Shown piece after piece: positions 17,563 through 25,320 of a stretch of 30,161 nucleotides of DNA. Within the stretch, counting starts at the first letter, position 1; every line of letters begins with the position of its first letter. The position numbers were made by a program, and so were the translations under genes. The notes below the pieces were generated by a model. It worked only from the letters and a program-made list of their open reading frames with translations. It did not search any database and was not told where the DNA came from. This stretch comes from Spirochaetota bacterium (GTDB taxonomy: Bacteria; Spirochaetota; UBA4802; UB4802), in contig JAKPOE010000189.1 in NCBI GenBank assembly GCA_029548025.1, positions 1 to 30,161 of the forward strand, given 5' to 3'.

Positions 17563-18501
17563 ATGAAACGGTATGCCATATTTTTTTTCATAATTTTATT
17601 TGGTTTATTGCCTCTTTGTACACCGGCACAAAATCAATGGGGGTATTATTGTAAGGACACATACAGCAATAACTCCAAACACTACTGGGATAACACACTC
17701 AAAAGCCTTTCAGTACTGTGTTTTACTGGAATCACTATTTCTAAAAACGCATGTAACATCCCTTCATTTAGCAATGAGCACTATCTTTTTACTAAAGCAC
17801 AACAATATAATATTGCAATTATACCTCATGTAACATTCACAAGTGTAACCGAGGGGATGTCATTTTTAAAAGCCCGAGAGTGGGATAATGTCATTACAAC
17901 ACTTGCAAATGCATTACACACAAATGCATGGGCAGGTATTCATTTTGACTTTGAATATCTACCTGCAGCATACAGCAATGCTTATGCACAGTTTTTAAAA
18001 AAATTTAGATCGATAGCTCCCGATATAAAACTTTCAGCAGCACTGTTTCCACAGATTGAGTTTCATAAAGAACATGCAGCATTCCACAATTATGAAAAAC
18101 TGTCTCCATTCTTGAATGAAGTTGTCATTATGTGTTACGATTATCACAATCCTAAAACAAAGCCTGGACCGGTAACTGATATGCAATGGACCATGAAAAA
18201 TATTGAATATGCATTACGGTTTTTTAAAGCACATCAGATATGGTTAGGCATGCCGGCTTATGGATATATGTGGAAAAATGGGAAATACCATTCAGTTATT
18301 ACTACACGTGCAATTCCAAAATATACATCAATCTACAGTAACTATCGCCACAGCTCCGGAACACTGTGTATTGAATATATAAAAAATGATGATATGTTCA
18401 TTGCCCTGGTATCGGATACCGTAACTATAAAAAAACTACAGCACCTTGCAACAGTATATTCATTAAAGGGAACTGCTTTATGGCGTTTGGGCTTTGAATA
18501 A
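17563..18501 (+). CDS. Secreted GH18-like glycosidase
   Basis: 312 aa. The N-terminal signal peptide probably ends after TPA (residue 22). The body follows the GH18 barrel: the fourth strand reads AGIHFDFEYLP with Asp129 and the candidate acid Glu131 (a shortened form of DxxDxDxE), a later strand reads VVIMCYDYH, and the last strand GTALWRLGFE resembles GVALWRLG of YaaH/SleL-type peptidoglycan hydrolases. This suggests cleavage of a GlcNAc-containing wall or extracellular polymer in the periplasm. It is translated 4 bp after the HAD lipoprotein gene and ends at a strong hairpin. Confidence 0.8.
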   Translation: MKRYAIFFFIILFGLLPLCTPAQNQWGYYCKDTYSNNSKHYWDNTLKSLSVLCFTGITISKNACNIPSFSNEHYLFTKAQQYNIAIIPHVTFTSVTEGMSFLKAREWDNVITTLANALHTNAWAGIHFDFEYLPAAYSNAYAQFLKKFRSIAPDIKLSAALFPQIEFHKEHAAFHNYEKLSPFLNEVVIMCYDYHNPKTKPGPVTDMQWTMKNIEYALRFFKAHQIWLGMPAYGYMWKNGKYHSVITTRAIPKYTSIYSNYRHSSGTLCIEYIKNDDMFIALVSDTVTIKKLQHLATVYSLKGTALWRLGFE

Positions 18502-18523
18502 AAAAGGGGCATCCCTGCCCCTT
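18501..18523 (-). terminator. Rho-independent terminator of the porin gene
   Basis: Perfect 8-bp stem AAGGGGCA (504-511)/TGCCCCTT (516-523) with a 4-base loop. Read on the minus strand it is followed by TTTTTTATT, so it fits the porin transcript. It may also stop the plus-strand GH18 transcript. Confidence 0.8.
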
Positions 18524-18551
18524 AATCGTGGAGTATCTGGAGGGTTAACAC

Positions 18552-19661
18552 TTAGAATACAACTTCGGTCTTAACATAGAACGTAGTTTCCGGATCTTCC
18601 TTTGCATCATTGTCTGCATCTTGATAGTATGCCATCACACGGATGTTTTTGTTGATTGCATACCCTAATCCTGCTGCCCAGATGGTTACTTCAGAATCAT
18701 CAACATCTTCGTTTTCACCATATGAATACCGCCCGGTGATTAAGATTGGGATATTGATAACGCTTTCCAGATTGGCAAGCAACCAGCTATCAACCAAGGT
18801 ATATTCATTTTCAACGCCTCCTTTCTTGACCTCGGGCATAACATACATAGCGCCAACCTTGACCAAATCAGTTGAATATGATGCACCAAATGCCATGTAG
18901 CGGCTATAATTGTCCGAACCATGACCATCATCAGTTATTTGATTTCGGTAGGTTCCAAATATATCAAGCCCTTTCACAGGAGTAATGGTTAGCATACCGT
19001 AATATGCTTTCCCATCATCGCCCAATTCATCCTCGTTTACCTTCTTGTATCCTTCGCCGTTTACCAGAGATCCTGACAGCTTAACCATTTTAAAGAAAGA
19101 AAGATCAACACTGACACCCATATCGGCGGAACTGTCTATTGATGTACCAATGATGTTTTTAGCCTGATCAACATAATTCTGCTCAACCCATCGGTAATCA
19201 CTCTTGTCATCAATAAGCCCAATAAGTGGAGTACCAATCATACCAAACTTAAAATTTGCATCAACAAAATCCATTTTTTGTTTAGCCTGTATATAGGCAT
19301 ATTTTACATATACCGTATACGGATCGCTTTTTGCTTTAACATCTACTGTTTCAGGATTTCCTGACTGGGTGTCTGTAACTTCAATTTCATCTTCTGACTC
19401 TACCTGCCCAACATCGGTTGTAACCCGTGCGCTCCACACACTATCAAATTCCTTTTTAAAATCAAGGTAAACACGCTTGATTTCAAATGTGTTCTGATGC
19501 TCGGTAGTATCATCGTAATTGCTCAGTTCCTTATTCCACTCTAAATACGCTTTCCCTGAAATTTTAATATCCTTAATCTCTTCTTTTACAGCCTCCTGAG
19601 CAAACGCTGCCGTAGCAAACGTCATCATAGCCATATACACAAAACCCTTTAAAAACTTCAT
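18552..19661 (-). CDS. Outer-membrane porin-like beta-barrel protein
   Basis: 369 aa. A signal peptide with cleavage after AAFA (residue 21) is followed by alternating beta-strand patterns rich in Tyr, Asp and Lys, and the protein ends in VKTEVVF, the C-terminal Phe signature for outer-membrane insertion. The layout is like phosphate-selective (OprP/OprO-like) or general porins. Substrate specificity cannot be told. AAGGAGG lies eight bases before the ATG, suggesting strong translation, and a perfect terminator follows. A short inverted repeat (TTAACTA-A-TAGTTAA, 19674-19688) overlaps the start of the ribosome site. Confidence 0.8.
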   Translation of the reverse strand: MKFLKGFVYMAMMTFATAAFAQEAVKEEIKDIKISGKAYLEWNKELSNYDDTTEHQNTFEIKRVYLDFKKEFDSVWSARVTTDVGQVESEDEIEVTDTQSGNPETVDVKAKSDPYTVYVKYAYIQAKQKMDFVDANFKFGMIGTPLIGLIDDKSDYRWVEQNYVDQAKNIIGTSIDSSADMGVSVDLSFFKMVKLSGSLVNGEGYKKVNEDELGDDGKAYYGMLTITPVKGLDIFGTYRNQITDDGHGSDNYSRYMAFGASYSTDLVKVGAMYVMPEVKKGGVENEYTLVDSWLLANLESVINIPILITGRYSYGENEDVDDSEVTIWAAGLGYAINKNIRVMAYYQDADNDAKEDPETTFYVKTEVVF

Positions 19662-19673
19662 GTAACAACCTCC

Positions 19674-19688
19674 TTAACTAATAGTTAA
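19674..19688 (-). promoter_or_regulatory. Short inverted repeat at the porin ribosome site
   Basis: TTAACTA-A-TAGTTAA is a perfect 7-bp inverted repeat with a one-base centre. Its end overlaps the first two bases of AAGGAGG. It could be an operator or chance in AT-rich DNA; the stem is too weak and the loop too short for a convincing RNA switch. Confidence 0.25.
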
Positions 19689-19973
19689 TTGTATTGATTT
19701 TTAAAAACAATCTGAGGGTAAGAAAGCAGTCTGATATAAAATAGATTTGAAGGATATGTTAATATTTAGTTAAATTTCATTTTTTTTACTGCTGTCGCTT
19801 TTTTTATTGCCGGTAATCGTGCTCTGTCACAGGGCAACGGCATTCTTCCAGGCAGCAATTATGTACGTTGAAAAAATCCCGGCTGTACACTTAAGTTTTT
19901 AAGGGTGAAGGCTTATTACCGATAACTATCGCCAAAATAATAACTACAATATTAAAATGATTATATTATTTTA
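19689..19973. other. Intergenic region without a recognised gene
   Basis: AT-rich flanks enclose a more GC-rich patch (about 19800-19895) with nested complementary segments: GCCG (19809-19812)...CGGC (19838-19841) around GCTCTGT/ACAGGGC. A GGCGATAG-family motif sits at 19926-19933. I see no reading frame with coding character and no known RNA family. Confidence 0.3.
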
Positions 19974-20001
19974 TTGACTTTTTTATTGTTTTCACTATAT
20001 T
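19974..20001 (+). promoter_or_regulatory. Candidate promoter of the msrBA gene
   Basis: TTGACT (19974-19979), 16-base spacer, TATATT (19996-20001), about 80 bases before the ATG. Confidence 0.45.
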
Positions 20002-20080
20002 TAGATAGGATACTAATGGCCATGAAATTGTTTTTTTAGCATGGTTTTTTATTTACAGAAAAACTTCAAGAGATACGGGC

Positions 20081-20992
20081 ATGAAACCTAACAATCTAAC
20101 AGCGGAACAATACTCTATTTTCAAAGAAAATGGCACCGAACCACCATTTAACAATGCGTATTGGAACAAAAAAGAGCATGGCATTTATGTTGACATAGTA
20201 TCAGGAGAAGTGCTATTTTCATCGCTTGATAAGTTTGACTCAGGTACCGGCTGGCCAAGTTTTACAAAACCAGTAAACAACAATGCTGTTATCACATGCT
20301 CTGACCCCTCACATGGAATGATACGCACCGAAGTGCGCAGCAAAAGCTCAGATGGCCATTTAGGGCATGTATTTGCCGATGGTCCTGCTCCTGCGGGATT
20401 GCGGTATTGCATCAATTCTGCCTCATTGCGATTCATCCCGGTAAAAAAAATTATAGAAGAAGGGTATAACGATTATATCTACCTCTTTGAGAATACGCCT
20501 ATAGGGTTTGAACAGATAATAATTGGCGGCGGTTGTTTCTGGGGTGTTGAAGCATACTTTAAGAAAGTAAAGGGCATACTTGATACCACAGTTGGGTATT
20601 CGGGTGGAACAATTAAAAATCCCGATTATACCATGGTGTGTACGGGTACCACCGGTCATGCAGAAACGGTGCTCATTACATTTAATCCAGATATTGTAAA
20701 TCTTGAAAGAATACTAAAACATTTTTTTTCAATTCATAATCCTTCTACGCTCAACCGCCAGGGCCCTGATATAGGCACACAATATCGTTCAGCGTTATAC
20801 TATATCAACGATAATCAAAAAATTACTATTGATACCATTATTCAGCAAATTACATCCAGGGGGGCGATAGTTACTACTGAAGTAGCTAAAGCTATAAATT
20901 TTTTTAAAGCCGAAGAATACCATCAAGATTATTTAGATAAAAATCCAGGCGGGTATTGTCATATTAATCTGAATAAGATTTATCAGGTTTAA
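20081..20992 (+). CDS. msrBA: Fused peptide-methionine sulfoxide reductase MsrB-MsrA
   Basis: 303 aa, no leader. Residues 1-122 are MsrB (R-sulfoxide repair): [23 protein letters not shown] and RYCINSASL with catalytic Cys110. Residues 144-303 are MsrA (S-sulfoxide repair): [12 protein letters not shown] with catalytic Cys152, a second Cys near 180 and a C-terminal Cys293. The usual fusion order is A-B; B-A is known from a few lineages, including Treponema. The MsrB part lacks both CxxC zinc pairs, and the common resolving Cys of SGCGWPSF is Thr56, so it needs another cysteine or an external reductant. The plain leaderless form suggests cytoplasmic repair. It converges on an XRE-cupin regulator gene with 2 bp between stops. 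Confidence 0.93.
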   Translation: MKPNNLTAEQYSIFKENGTEPPFNNAYWNKKEHGIYVDIVSGEVLFSSLDKFDSGTGWPSFTKPVNNNAVITCSDPSHGMIRTEVRSKSSDGHLGHVFADGPAPAGLRYCINSASLRFIPVKKIIEEGYNDYIYLFENTPIGFEQIIIGGGCFWGVEAYFKKVKGILDTTVGYSGGTIKNPDYTMVCTGTTGHAETVLITFNPDIVNLERILKHFFSIHNPSTLNRQGPDIGTQYRSALYYINDNQKITIDTIIQQITSRGAIVTTEVAKAINFFKAEEYHQDYLDKNPGGYCHINLNKIYQV

Positions 20993-20994
20993 GG

Positions 20995-21657
20995 TTATTC
21001 CTGATAAACAATGACATGGATTACTGATTCGCTGGATGCAACATTTTCTATTTTGTGTGGTATGAGCGATAGAAAATAGATACTGTCACCATGGTTTAAA
21101 ATAACTTCATTTGAACCAAGAGTTATTTTAATGGAACCTTTTTTAACATGGATAAATTCTTCACCATTGTGGATGGAAAAATCCTTCTTTGTATAATTCC
21201 CTTCCAGTGTAATAATGTATGCTTTAACAGCAACTACCTCATTAACATCAGCTTCATCGGCAGTATGCGATGGTTCAACATTGTTCAAAAAAATATTTTT
21301 AGGCCTTTCATTTTTTAACTGTATAACATCATCCTTTTTTATGACCGTATATCCCCATTCAACAGGGGTGCCCGGGGCTATTACCTTTGCCTGTTGCAGT
21401 GACCGTGTAAGCTGATGAATTACTCGCAAGGAAGGATACGCTCTGCGTTCTTCTATTTTCTGTAACAACTCCACACATATGCCAGTTATAGCGGCCAGCT
21501 GTTCATAACTCAGATTATTGTGTTGCCTGAAAAAGCGTAATTTATCGCTTAACGAATCGACATGAGATGCTGATGGTTTATGAAAATATTCTGTAAAGCG
21601 CTGGAAAACGTCGTTGTTATCTGTTTTGGGAATATCGTATGATGAAAAAGAGCTCAT
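20995..21657 (-). CDS. XRE-family regulator with C-terminal cupin domain
   Basis: 220 aa. Residues about 35-90 form a lambda-repressor-type HTH (LSYEQLAAITGICVELLQKI followed by EERRAYPSL). The C-terminal 75 residues are a cupin_2 barrel: HNGEEFIHVKKGSIKITLG, then HGDSIYFLSLIPHKIEN. Proteins of this form bind DNA through the HTH and a small metabolite in the cupin; known targets include amine, amino-acid and sulfur metabolism genes. Nothing in the neighbourhood fixes its ligand. AAGGAA precedes the ATG. The gene is divergent from the cyclase pair with a 222-bp shared upstream region, so it might regulate that operon; this is an inference from position only. Confidence 0.88.
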   Translation of the reverse strand: MSSFSSYDIPKTDNNDVFQRFTEYFHKPSASHVDSLSDKLRFFRQHNNLSYEQLAAITGICVELLQKIEERRAYPSLRVIHQLTRSLQQAKVIAPGTPVEWGYTVIKKDDVIQLKNERPKNIFLNNVEPSHTADEADVNEVVAVKAYIITLEGNYTKKDFSIHNGEEFIHVKKGSIKITLGSNEVILNHGDSIYFLSLIPHKIENVASSESVIHVIVYQE

Positions 21658-21841
21658 GGAATGTTCCTTAACACAATTAGTATATATTCAACTGCAAAAC
21701 AACCTCTCGTTATGATCCTTACCATATGCACCACCACACGAACATGCATCAATTCCGCTGCTATAACATCAACTTCTGATAATTAATATATCCTCATAAT
21801 TATTTTTATCATATAAAATATTCTTTTACAACAAAAAATTT

Positions 21842-21870
21842 TTGACAAAATTTTAAATGCCGTTTAATGT
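21842..21870 (+). promoter_or_regulatory. Candidate promoter of the cyclase pair, possibly leaderless
   Basis: TTGACA at 21842-21847 lies 33-38 bases before the ATG at 21880; a poor -10 (TAATGT) follows at 17 bases. No Shine-Dalgarno precedes the ATG. The geometry would place the transcription start at or within a few bases of the start codon. Confidence 0.35.
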
Positions 21871-21879
21871 ATCAATATT

Positions 21880-22803
21880 ATGAAAATTCCCTTCTCCATT
21901 TTATCGATAACGGAAAAAGCACTGACAAAATCCATGGATGTCCACACCATGGAGCGCATTGCAAAAAGTATTATACCTCATTACGATCTCCACAAAATCA
22001 TGGGCTTTTCAGAAAGTATGCCAATCCCCAATAAAGATGCCGCATCCCAGATTGTGCACGATTTCAGCGAATCAAAATATTTTTTTAAGTTAGTGTGCGC
22101 CCTGATGGAGGCACAGGAATACGGCATCATGGGACGCAGGTACCCTATAGCTCATCTGCACGAAATAGTTACAGAAATAATCAATTTGGGTTTTATCTTT
22201 GATAAAAATAACCACATTTTTATTGAAAACGCAAACACCAGAAAAACTCAACATTGGGGTGTTTTAGAAGAAAATGAAGAATACATCATCACGTTGCTCA
22301 GAATGGACATTGCAGCAAATACACAGCTTGTAAGAAAATATACACCACCGTTAATTGCTCATACCTATCAAAACATTCAAACCATTGTAACGTCTGCTGT
22401 TGAGCAGCGTAATGGCAGGATATGGAACTGGGAAGGTGATGGCTGCATAGCTGCTTTTATTCTGGGCAATAAAAATATGACTGCCGTTTTTGCTGCTATA
22501 GAGATATTACACGAACTTTTTTTATTTAACGAGCTTGTATCAAAACTGCCTGAAGCAGTCAATGCCAGAATTGCAATTGATACCGGTTATTGTGCTTACA
22601 AACATTCTTCGGAAGAATTAAAAAAAACTGAACTGGTAAAAAAAATCATGGAAATAGAATCACACTATACGCCAATCAATGCAATTACCATAAGCAACAC
22701 AATATATGCATCATTACATCCCGATATTGCAAAACTTTTTATTTTAACCAGGAAGAGCGCCACACCTTATTATACTCACACAGTAAAATGGGAAGATATA
22801 TGA
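21880..22803 (+). CDS. Class III nucleotidyl-cyclase-like protein, C1-like half
   Basis: 307 aa, cytoplasmic. Residues 1-130 are a helical region I do not recognise. Residues about 135-290 align with class III cyclase domains: LLRMDIAAN places Asp143 on the first metal site, IWNWEGDGCIAAF places Asp187 on the second, and NARIAIDTG is the conserved RVGIHxG strand. The purine-selecting Lys is Asn183, and the transition-state Asn and Arg positions are Lys254 and Glu258, so this chain alone cannot form a complete active site. Loss of Asn/Arg with both aspartates kept is the pattern of mammalian C1. The next gene starts with a 4-base ATGA overlap and encodes the complementary half. There is no ribosome site. 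Confidence 0.7.
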   Translation: MKIPFSILSITEKALTKSMDVHTMERIAKSIIPHYDLHKIMGFSESMPIPNKDAASQIVHDFSESKYFFKLVCALMEAQEYGIMGRRYPIAHLHEIVTEIINLGFIFDKNNHIFIENANTRKTQHWGVLEENEEYIITLLRMDIAANTQLVRKYTPPLIAHTYQNIQTIVTSAVEQRNGRIWNWEGDGCIAAFILGNKNMTAVFAAIEILHELFLFNELVSKLPEAVNARIAIDTGYCAYKHSSEELKKTELVKKIMEIESHYTPINAITISNTIYASLHPDIAKLFILTRKSATPYYTHTVKWEDI

Positions 22804-23762
22804 ATATCACTGTACTCTATCATAAAAAAAATGCATCATCGTTACAAAAGACTTTTGGGACATTGATGAAATCAAAAAAATATTCTATTGAATTCATTGA
22901 TCGTGATGAATACAATAAACCAAAAAAAACCACTGCAAATTCATTATACTATTTAGATATTACCGGGCTACAACAAGCTGACATTCAGAAATATATAAAA
23001 TATTTTAATAAAGAATCAATGTTTTATGGAATAATAGATTACAAAAATACGTTCAGCGATATTGCATGGTTTTTTCACAATAATGCATGTGATTATATAA
23101 CAAAAGAAACCTGTAACAATCCAATTTCAGAAAGTCGTATACGGGCGATAGTTACCTTTAAATCAATTACATTATCAGAAACACCGCAAAAAAAATACAT
23201 TATTGCCAGAGATTCATGGAAAAGCATCAAACCAGAACAGGAATACACCTTCTGTTTTCTTTTAATTGAAATTCTTGATGTGCATGAATTGAAAAAACAT
23301 ATTGCATCTGAGCATCTGGATAGTAAAATTTTTTCATTTCGTCATTTTGTTGAAAATACACTGAACCAACTGGACGGCAAACTATGGATGTGGATGGATG
23401 CTACGGGTTTATTTATTTTCCCCTTTGATGGGAAATCACTCCCTGCTGTCGATAGTGCAATTCGTCTTACGGTCAATCGCAGTATTATATCGCTTGAGCA
23501 CACACTCTTTAATCAAATAATTCATTACAGGATAGCCATGCATATTGGTAATACCGTATATCAACCACATGGCAAAACGGGTACAATAATATCAGATTGC
23601 ATTAATTCATTGTTTCACTTAGGGCAAAAATACACTGCTGATGAAGGACTATTCATTACTGAGGATGTATATAATGTTCTTAATTCAAGAACAAAGGGCA
23701 TGTTTATACAAACACATCTTTTTGAAGGGCGACAGATATATCGATGCAAAAACATTATCTAA
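22800..23762 (+). CDS. Class III nucleotidyl-cyclase-like protein, C2-like half
   Basis: 320 aa from the ATG that overlaps the previous stop (ATGA); an ATG four codons earlier is possible. Residues 1-115 have the alternating strand/helix layout of a degenerate receiver-like domain (NITVLYHKK, YYLDITGL, GIIDYK). Residues about 150-300 align residue by residue with the partner's cyclase domain: first metal Asp is Glu157, second is Ala201, purine Lys is Met197. The transition-state Asn is kept (SDCINSLFH, Asn269) while the Arg four residues on is His273, and Thr262 sits at the adenine-contact Asp. HYRIAMHIGN and LFITEDVYNVL match conserved strands. It is catalytically dead alone on the metal side, as mammalian C2 is. 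Function of a heterodimer is inferred. Confidence 0.6.
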   Translation: MNITVLYHKKNASSLQKTFGTLMKSKKYSIEFIDRDEYNKPKKTTANSLYYLDITGLQQADIQKYIKYFNKESMFYGIIDYKNTFSDIAWFFHNNACDYITKETCNNPISESRIRAIVTFKSITLSETPQKKYIIARDSWKSIKPEQEYTFCFLLIEILDVHELKKHIASEHLDSKIFSFRHFVENTLNQLDGKLWMWMDATGLFIFPFDGKSLPAVDSAIRLTVNRSIISLEHTLFNQIIHYRIAMHIGNTVYQPHGKTGTIISDCINSLFHLGQKYTADEGLFITEDVYNVLNSRTKGMFIQTHLFEGRQIYRCKNII

Positions 23763-23767
23763 ATAAG

Positions 23768-24073
23768 TTATATAGCCTTCAATTCATATTGGCGCTTGTC
23801 AGCCTCAGGATGTTGGCGGTAGATAATAAGCACATTACCAATCATGGTAATATAATTACTTCCTGTTTTTTCAACAATCTGCCGGGCTAATTCTTTGCGC
23901 TCTTCTTTGCAATCGATAAACTTTATCTTAATAAGCTCATGGCACAATAACACTTCATCAATTGCATTGAGTACAGCCTTAGAAAGACCATTTTTACCTA
24001 TCAACACAACCGGATCTAAGCCATGTGCACAGGCTTTAAGATATTTAACTTTTCTGCGGTGAATGTTATTCAT
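23768..24073 (-). CDS. yhbY: YhbY/CRS1-type RNA-binding protein
   Basis: 101 aa. The single CRM domain is clear: KYLKACAHGLDPVVLIGKNG, then LSKAVLNAIDEVLLCHELIKIKF and GNVLIIYR. Homologues bind the 50S ribosomal precursor and act in ribosome assembly. Length is normal for the family. GAGGG precedes the ATG, and the stop is 5 bp from the convergent cyclase-like gene. Confidence 0.93.
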   Translation of the reverse strand: MNNIHRRKVKYLKACAHGLDPVVLIGKNGLSKAVLNAIDEVLLCHELIKIKFIDCKEERKELARQIVEKTGSNYITMIGNVLIIYRQHPEADKRQYELKAI

Positions 24074-24280
24074 ACAACCCTCAAAATAATGAAAAAATTA
24101 AAATTGCTCTATCACACATTCTTGCCGCACATACCTTATGGTATTTTAAAACTGCTTGTTTTTCCAATCCATAACTTGCAAAAACAGTTTTATCATTTTC
24201 TTGTGTCCATAGAGGTATTACAATTTAAAGTTTTGAATATGCCTTATTTTTTAGTAATTGACATTACATTGTCAGTATAA

Positions 24281-24343
24281 TAACAATTAATGTCTATACA
24301 ATTAATGATAGTATTATTGCAATAATTTTTTTATTAATTGTTA
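24281..24343. promoter_or_regulatory. Long inverted repeat with internal palindrome
   Basis: TAACAATTAAT (24281-24291) is matched by ATTAATTGTTA (24333-24343), 11 bp perfect arms with 41 bases between. Inside lies the 14-bp perfect palindrome ATTATTGCAATAAT (24313-24326). It sits between yhbY and the nitroreductase operon and may be a regulator binding region or a cruciform. The remaining sequence of this 470-bp gap is described with the promoter at 24473. Confidence 0.4.
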
Positions 24344-24472
24344 CACGGTGGTTGCAAATGCAAAATAATTCTGCGAAGTGAGTTGACAATGGTTGGCATC
24401 CGGTCATCCATACGGTATGAAAATAACTGACGATAGTTATCCTGAACCCTGATTCGGGATTTTGGATAATTA

Positions 24473-24505
24473 TTTAGATTACAGCAGGGGCGCATTATAA
24501 TGCGC
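24473..24505 (+). promoter_or_regulatory. Promoter with a perfect 16-bp palindrome over the -10 box
   Basis: TTTAGA (24473-24478), 17-base spacer and TATAAT (24496-24501). The -10 box is the centre of the perfect palindrome GCGCATTATAATGCGC (24490-24505). A protein bound there would block RNA polymerase, so this is a strong repressor-operator candidate for the nitroreductase-ZIP operon. Upstream, 24436-24470 contains a fragment (CCTGAACCCTGATTCGGG) related to the intergenic repeats. Confidence 0.6.
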
Positions 24506-24543
24506 TAAAATAACAAAATCTATTTTCAGGAGGAATAATAACA

Positions 24544-25314
24544 ATGAGTAACGATACTATCTTAACAAAAGACCCTGGTTTCCGATACCACGAAAAAGCA
24601 CCAAAGATTGATGCTAAAGAATTTCAAAAAGTGATTGATTCCAGACGATCGGTTCGCATCTATGAAAAGGAACCAATTCCTGATAAAATAATTCAACAAT
24701 GCCTTCGCAATGCACTGCTGGCACCAAATTCATCAAACCTTCAGCCATGGGAGATATATCACATTGCTACCCCAGAAGTACGGCAGCAGATGAACAAGGC
24801 ATGCCTTGAACAGATAGCAGCAAAAAGCGCTGCAGCATTGTTTGTGGCAGTTGCACGAACAAATACATGGAAAGAGCATGCCAAAGAGATGGTACAACTT
24901 TTTGAGGCAGCCGGGAATGTGCCAAAATCAGCCATTGCCTATTATAAAAAGCTGGTACCGTTTGTTTACAATCAAGGATTATTTGGAATATGGGGATTGA
25001 TAAAAAGGATACTCTTTTTCATTCGGGGATTAAAGACTCCTGTCATCCATGAACCAGTTTCACACTGCCATATGAAAATATGGGCAGTGAAGTCAACAGC
25101 GCTGGCATGTCAAAACCTTATGCTTTCACTACGTGCGTATGGATATGATTCATGCCCCATGGAAGGATATGATTCAAAGCTCATAAAAAAAATATTACAA
25201 TTACCAGAGGACGCTGTTGTTGTCATGGTAATCTCTGCCGGTAAGCGTGCAATCGGCGGGATATATGGTCCCCGTATCAGATATGATGAAAACAGATTTT
25301 TAAAAAGAGTGTAA
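24544..25314 (+). CDS. Nitroreductase-family flavoprotein
   Basis: 256 aa. The N-terminal FMN-binding signature RRSVRIYEKEPIP (Arg34, Arg35, Arg38) and LLAPNSSNLQPWEIY are typical of the NfsB/BluB-like superfamily; MLSLRAYGYDSCPMEGYD and VVVMVISAGKR complete the fold. A segment at about 120-170 with a hydrophobic LIKRILFFIRGL is an insertion relative to short family members. It should use FMN and NAD(P)H to reduce a nitro, quinone or enone substrate that cannot be named. AGGAGG gives strong initiation. The ZIP transporter gene begins 6 bp after the stop. Confidence 0.88.
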   Translation: MSNDTILTKDPGFRYHEKAPKIDAKEFQKVIDSRRSVRIYEKEPIPDKIIQQCLRNALLAPNSSNLQPWEIYHIATPEVRQQMNKACLEQIAAKSAAALFVAVARTNTWKEHAKEMVQLFEAAGNVPKSAIAYYKKLVPFVYNQGLFGIWGLIKRILFFIRGLKTPVIHEPVSHCHMKIWAVKSTALACQNLMLSLRAYGYDSCPMEGYDSKLIKKILQLPEDAVVVMVISAGKRAIGGIYGPRIRYDENRFLKRV

Positions 25315-25320
25315 TATACT

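Noticed and set aside
24023..24280. Plus-strand 85-codon open frame antisense to and downstream of yhbY
   Set aside because: It begins inside yhbY on the other strand, has no ribosome site and shows no recognisable domain.
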